Source of the DNA: an uncultured Ignavibacteriota bacterium
GTDB lineage: Bacteria; Bacteroidota; Ignavibacteria; UBA10030; UBA8401
Assembly (NCBI GenBank): GCA_903884005.1
Contig: CAISDA010000063.1
Coordinates: 57,952-121,951 of the forward strand
DNA: 64,000 bases
Direction: 5' to 3'
Of the stretch, positions 62,584 through 64,000 are shown piece by piece. Position 1 is the first letter of the stretch. Each line of letters opens with the position of its first letter. The notes beneath the pieces are model-generated. The model worked only from the letters and a program-made list of their open reading frames with translations, did not search any database and was not told the origin of the DNA. A program made the position numbers and the translations under genes.

Positions 62584-63132
62584 ATGACACAACCTACGGT
62601 TTTCTGCAATAATGAACAGTTCGATATTTTCATTACGGAAGAACAGATCAAAGCACGCGTGATCGAACTGGGAGCGCAGTTAAATATGGAGTATGAAGGA
62701 AGAACCCCGATCTTCATCGCCATCCTCAACGGTTCGTTCATCTTCTTCGCCGATCTGGTCCGCGAGATCACGATCGACTGCGAAATCGATTTTTTCAAAC
62801 TCTCGAGCTACGGCGACGCTAAAATATCCTCGGGCAATGTGAAACTTTTGAAGGATCTCAATTGCCAGGTCACAGACCGCGATATCGTCGTTGTTGAAGA
62901 CATCGTCGATTCGGGACTTTCCATCGACTTTATAAAAAAACTGATCCTTCAGCAGAACCCAAAGTCGTTTGCAGTTGTTACACTATTATATAAAAAAGAT
63001 GCTGTGAAGACCCATAATGACATCGATTATATCGGCTTCAGCATTCCAAACGATTTTGTGATCGGATACGGACTGGATTACGGCCAAAAAGCCCGAAACC
63101 TGCCCGCTGTGTACAAATTAACCGCACAATAG
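62584..63132 (+). CDS. hpt: Hypoxanthine phosphoribosyltransferase
   Basis: I use the ATG at 62584; a GTG at 62572 overlapping the tilS stop would add four residues. The 182-residue protein has the PRPP-binding loop IVVVEDIVDSGLSID, the catalytic region ILNGSFIFFADL, and the late loop DFVIGYGLDYGQKARNLP. It salvages hypoxanthine (and guanine) into IMP/GMP in the cytoplasm. It fits the common order tilS-hpt-ftsH. Notably, the same genome stretch can burn hypoxanthine through xanthine dehydrogenase, so the two routes compete for purine bases. Confidence 0.95.
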   Translation: MTQPTVFCNNEQFDIFITEEQIKARVIELGAQLNMEYEGRTPIFIAILNGSFIFFADLVREITIDCEIDFFKLSSYGDAKISSGNVKLLKDLNCQVTDRDIVVVEDIVDSGLSIDFIKKLILQQNPKSFAVVTLLYKKDAVKTHNDIDYIGFSIPNDFVIGYGLDYGQKARNLPAVYKLTAQ

Positions 63133-63286
63133 TATCTTTAGAATGGGCGAGTGATATTCCCTTCAGTCTTCCCTTCCCCCGTGTGTTCATCAGCGCTAAA
63201 GAGAACGGTGAAGTGGACTGGCATCGTGCTTGACGTCCTGTTGATGCGGTATTGAAATTTGACTATTGAGAGGAGCTTTCACAATC

Positions 63287-64000
63287 ATGGCAGACGAACA
63301 AACGCCGGAAAAAAAACCTAACGAGCCAGGCAAGAACAACGGTACGCCGAAACGTCCGTTGCTTTCACAGAAACGATTGCGGAATAAATCGACGAAACCG
63401 CCGTACCGTGGCGATAACGACGAGTTCAACTGGGGTAAGGCGCTTCGCGTCGTGCTGAGCTGGTCTGCCATCATCATGGCGGTGTTCCTGGTCATGACCA
63501 TGTTCAAAGGCCAGGAAGGAACCGAATACGAGATCTCCTTCACGCAGTATCAGGAATTCCTGCAGAACAAACAGATCTCGAAGGCCGTCATTAAGAAATC
63601 GAACTTCAACGATTATGATTTCCACGGCACGCTGAAAGAGCCGCAGGAAACAATGACCACCGCCGGGAAGAAGATCCGAGTCGAAAAATTCACGCTGACG
63701 CTTCCCTACACGAACATCGACGATCCCATCATCGCGAACTGGTCGGCGCATGAGGTTCAGTTCACGATATCGAAGGAAGACAACACATGGGTGAACGCGC
63801 TCATCAGCGCGCTTCCCTGGGTGCTGATCCTCGGCGTGTGGATATTTTTCTTCCGCAGAATGCAGGGCGGGGGCGGATCGAAAGGCATTTTTTCGTTCGG
63901 GAAGAGCCGTGCAAAAATGCTGACCGAAGGTTCGATGCGCATCACATTCGCCGATGTGGCTGGTGCGGATGAAGCCAAGGCCGAACTGCAGGAGATCATT
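63287..64000 (+). CDS. ftsH: ATP-dependent zinc metalloprotease FtsH, N-terminal part
   Basis: The ATG at 63287 (AGAGGAGC before it) opens a frame running without a stop to the window edge, 238 codons. A lysine/proline-rich cytoplasmic head comes first, then a membrane helix ALRVVLSWSAIIMAVFLVMT. The periplasmic domain follows, with YEISFTQYQEFLQNKQISKA and ISKEDNTWVN, then a second helix (LISALPWVLILGVWIFFF), the linker with GGGGSKGIFSFGKSRAKM, and the start of the AAA domain ITFADVAGADEAKAELQEI. The Walker motifs and HEXXH lie outside. It degrades membrane and regulatory proteins. Confidence 0.96.
   Translation, partial: MADEQTPEKKPNEPGKNNGTPKRPLLSQKRLRNKSTKPPYRGDNDEFNWGKALRVVLSWSAIIMAVFLVMTMFKGQEGTEYEISFTQYQEFLQNKQISKAVIKKSNFNDYDFHGTLKEPQETMTTAGKKIRVEKFTLTLPYTNIDDPIIANWSAHEVQFTISKEDNTWVNALISALPWVLILGVWIFFFRRMQGGGGSKGIFSFGKSRAKMLTEGSMRITFADVAGADEAKAELQEII

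Noticed and set aside
1..64000. tRNA and rRNA genes
   Set aside because: I scanned for T-loop-like GGTTCGAATCC motifs and rRNA signatures and saw only coding-sequence coincidences; a covariance search would be needed to exclude a divergent tRNA.

Overview
The window looks like chromosome from a Bacteroidota/Ignavibacteriota-type bacterium. Five intact secreted proteins and one gene ruin end in a type IX secretion (T9SS) sorting tail of the NYPNPFNPST kind, which is typical of Ignavibacteria and relatives. Several of the secreted proteins also carry signal peptides ending in A-Q. Base composition is moderately GC-rich, apart from AT-rich patches around 5.0-7.4 kb. I recognised no rRNA, tRNA, CRISPR array, transposase or phage gene. 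The species cannot be named from the sequence alone.

0-22 kb: a two-component pair (sensor kinase and NarL/FixJ regulator) with a degenerate stand-alone receiver, then a secretome island. It holds a C39-like peptidase, an arylsulfotransferase, a LamG protein, a 1,092-residue repeat-rich adhesin-like protein, an Asp-box protein and a TIM-barrel-like protein. Several decayed genes lie among them: a PIN-domain end, a DUF4143 ATPase end, a T9SS cargo gene reduced to its two ends, and the N-terminal end of a possible glycoside hydrolase. A dihydropyrimidinase (hydA) paired with an RNase II-family exonuclease lies inside this region.

22-37 kb: metabolism and signalling. Genes are phosphoglucomutase, a Tat-exported amidase, a GH31 glycosidase, a receiver-CheB protein overlapping a hybrid kinase that lacks its phospho-accepting histidine, HtpG, 6-phosphogluconolactonase, a YtxH-like protein and cysteine synthase.

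37-58.7 kb, the centre of interest: a nearly continuous minus-strand block. In transcription order it runs moaA, moaE, moaC-moaB fusion, moeA, threonine-synthase-like enzyme, ssnA, ygfK, xdhD, ygeW, a fold-type II PLP enzyme, ygeY, mocA, xdhA, xdhB, xdhC. This is the gene set of the selenium-dependent molybdenum hydroxylase / anaerobic purine (xanthine, urate) breakdown pathway, together with much of its molybdenum cofactor supply. The likely flow is purine oxidation by the XdhABC and XdhD enzymes, ring opening by HydA and SsnA, carbamoyl transfer by YgeW, hydrolysis by YgeY and ammonia release by PLP enzymes. The cluster has three oddities: alanine/serine-rich inserts in XdhA and YgfK, a YgfK without the usual flavoprotein module, and intergenic hairpin repeats separating the central genes.

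58.9-64 kb: housekeeping genes. They are a tandem adenylate kinase with a degenerate second half, a YycJ-like metallo-hydrolase, and the plus-strand run tilS-hpt-ftsH, with ftsH cut by the window end.
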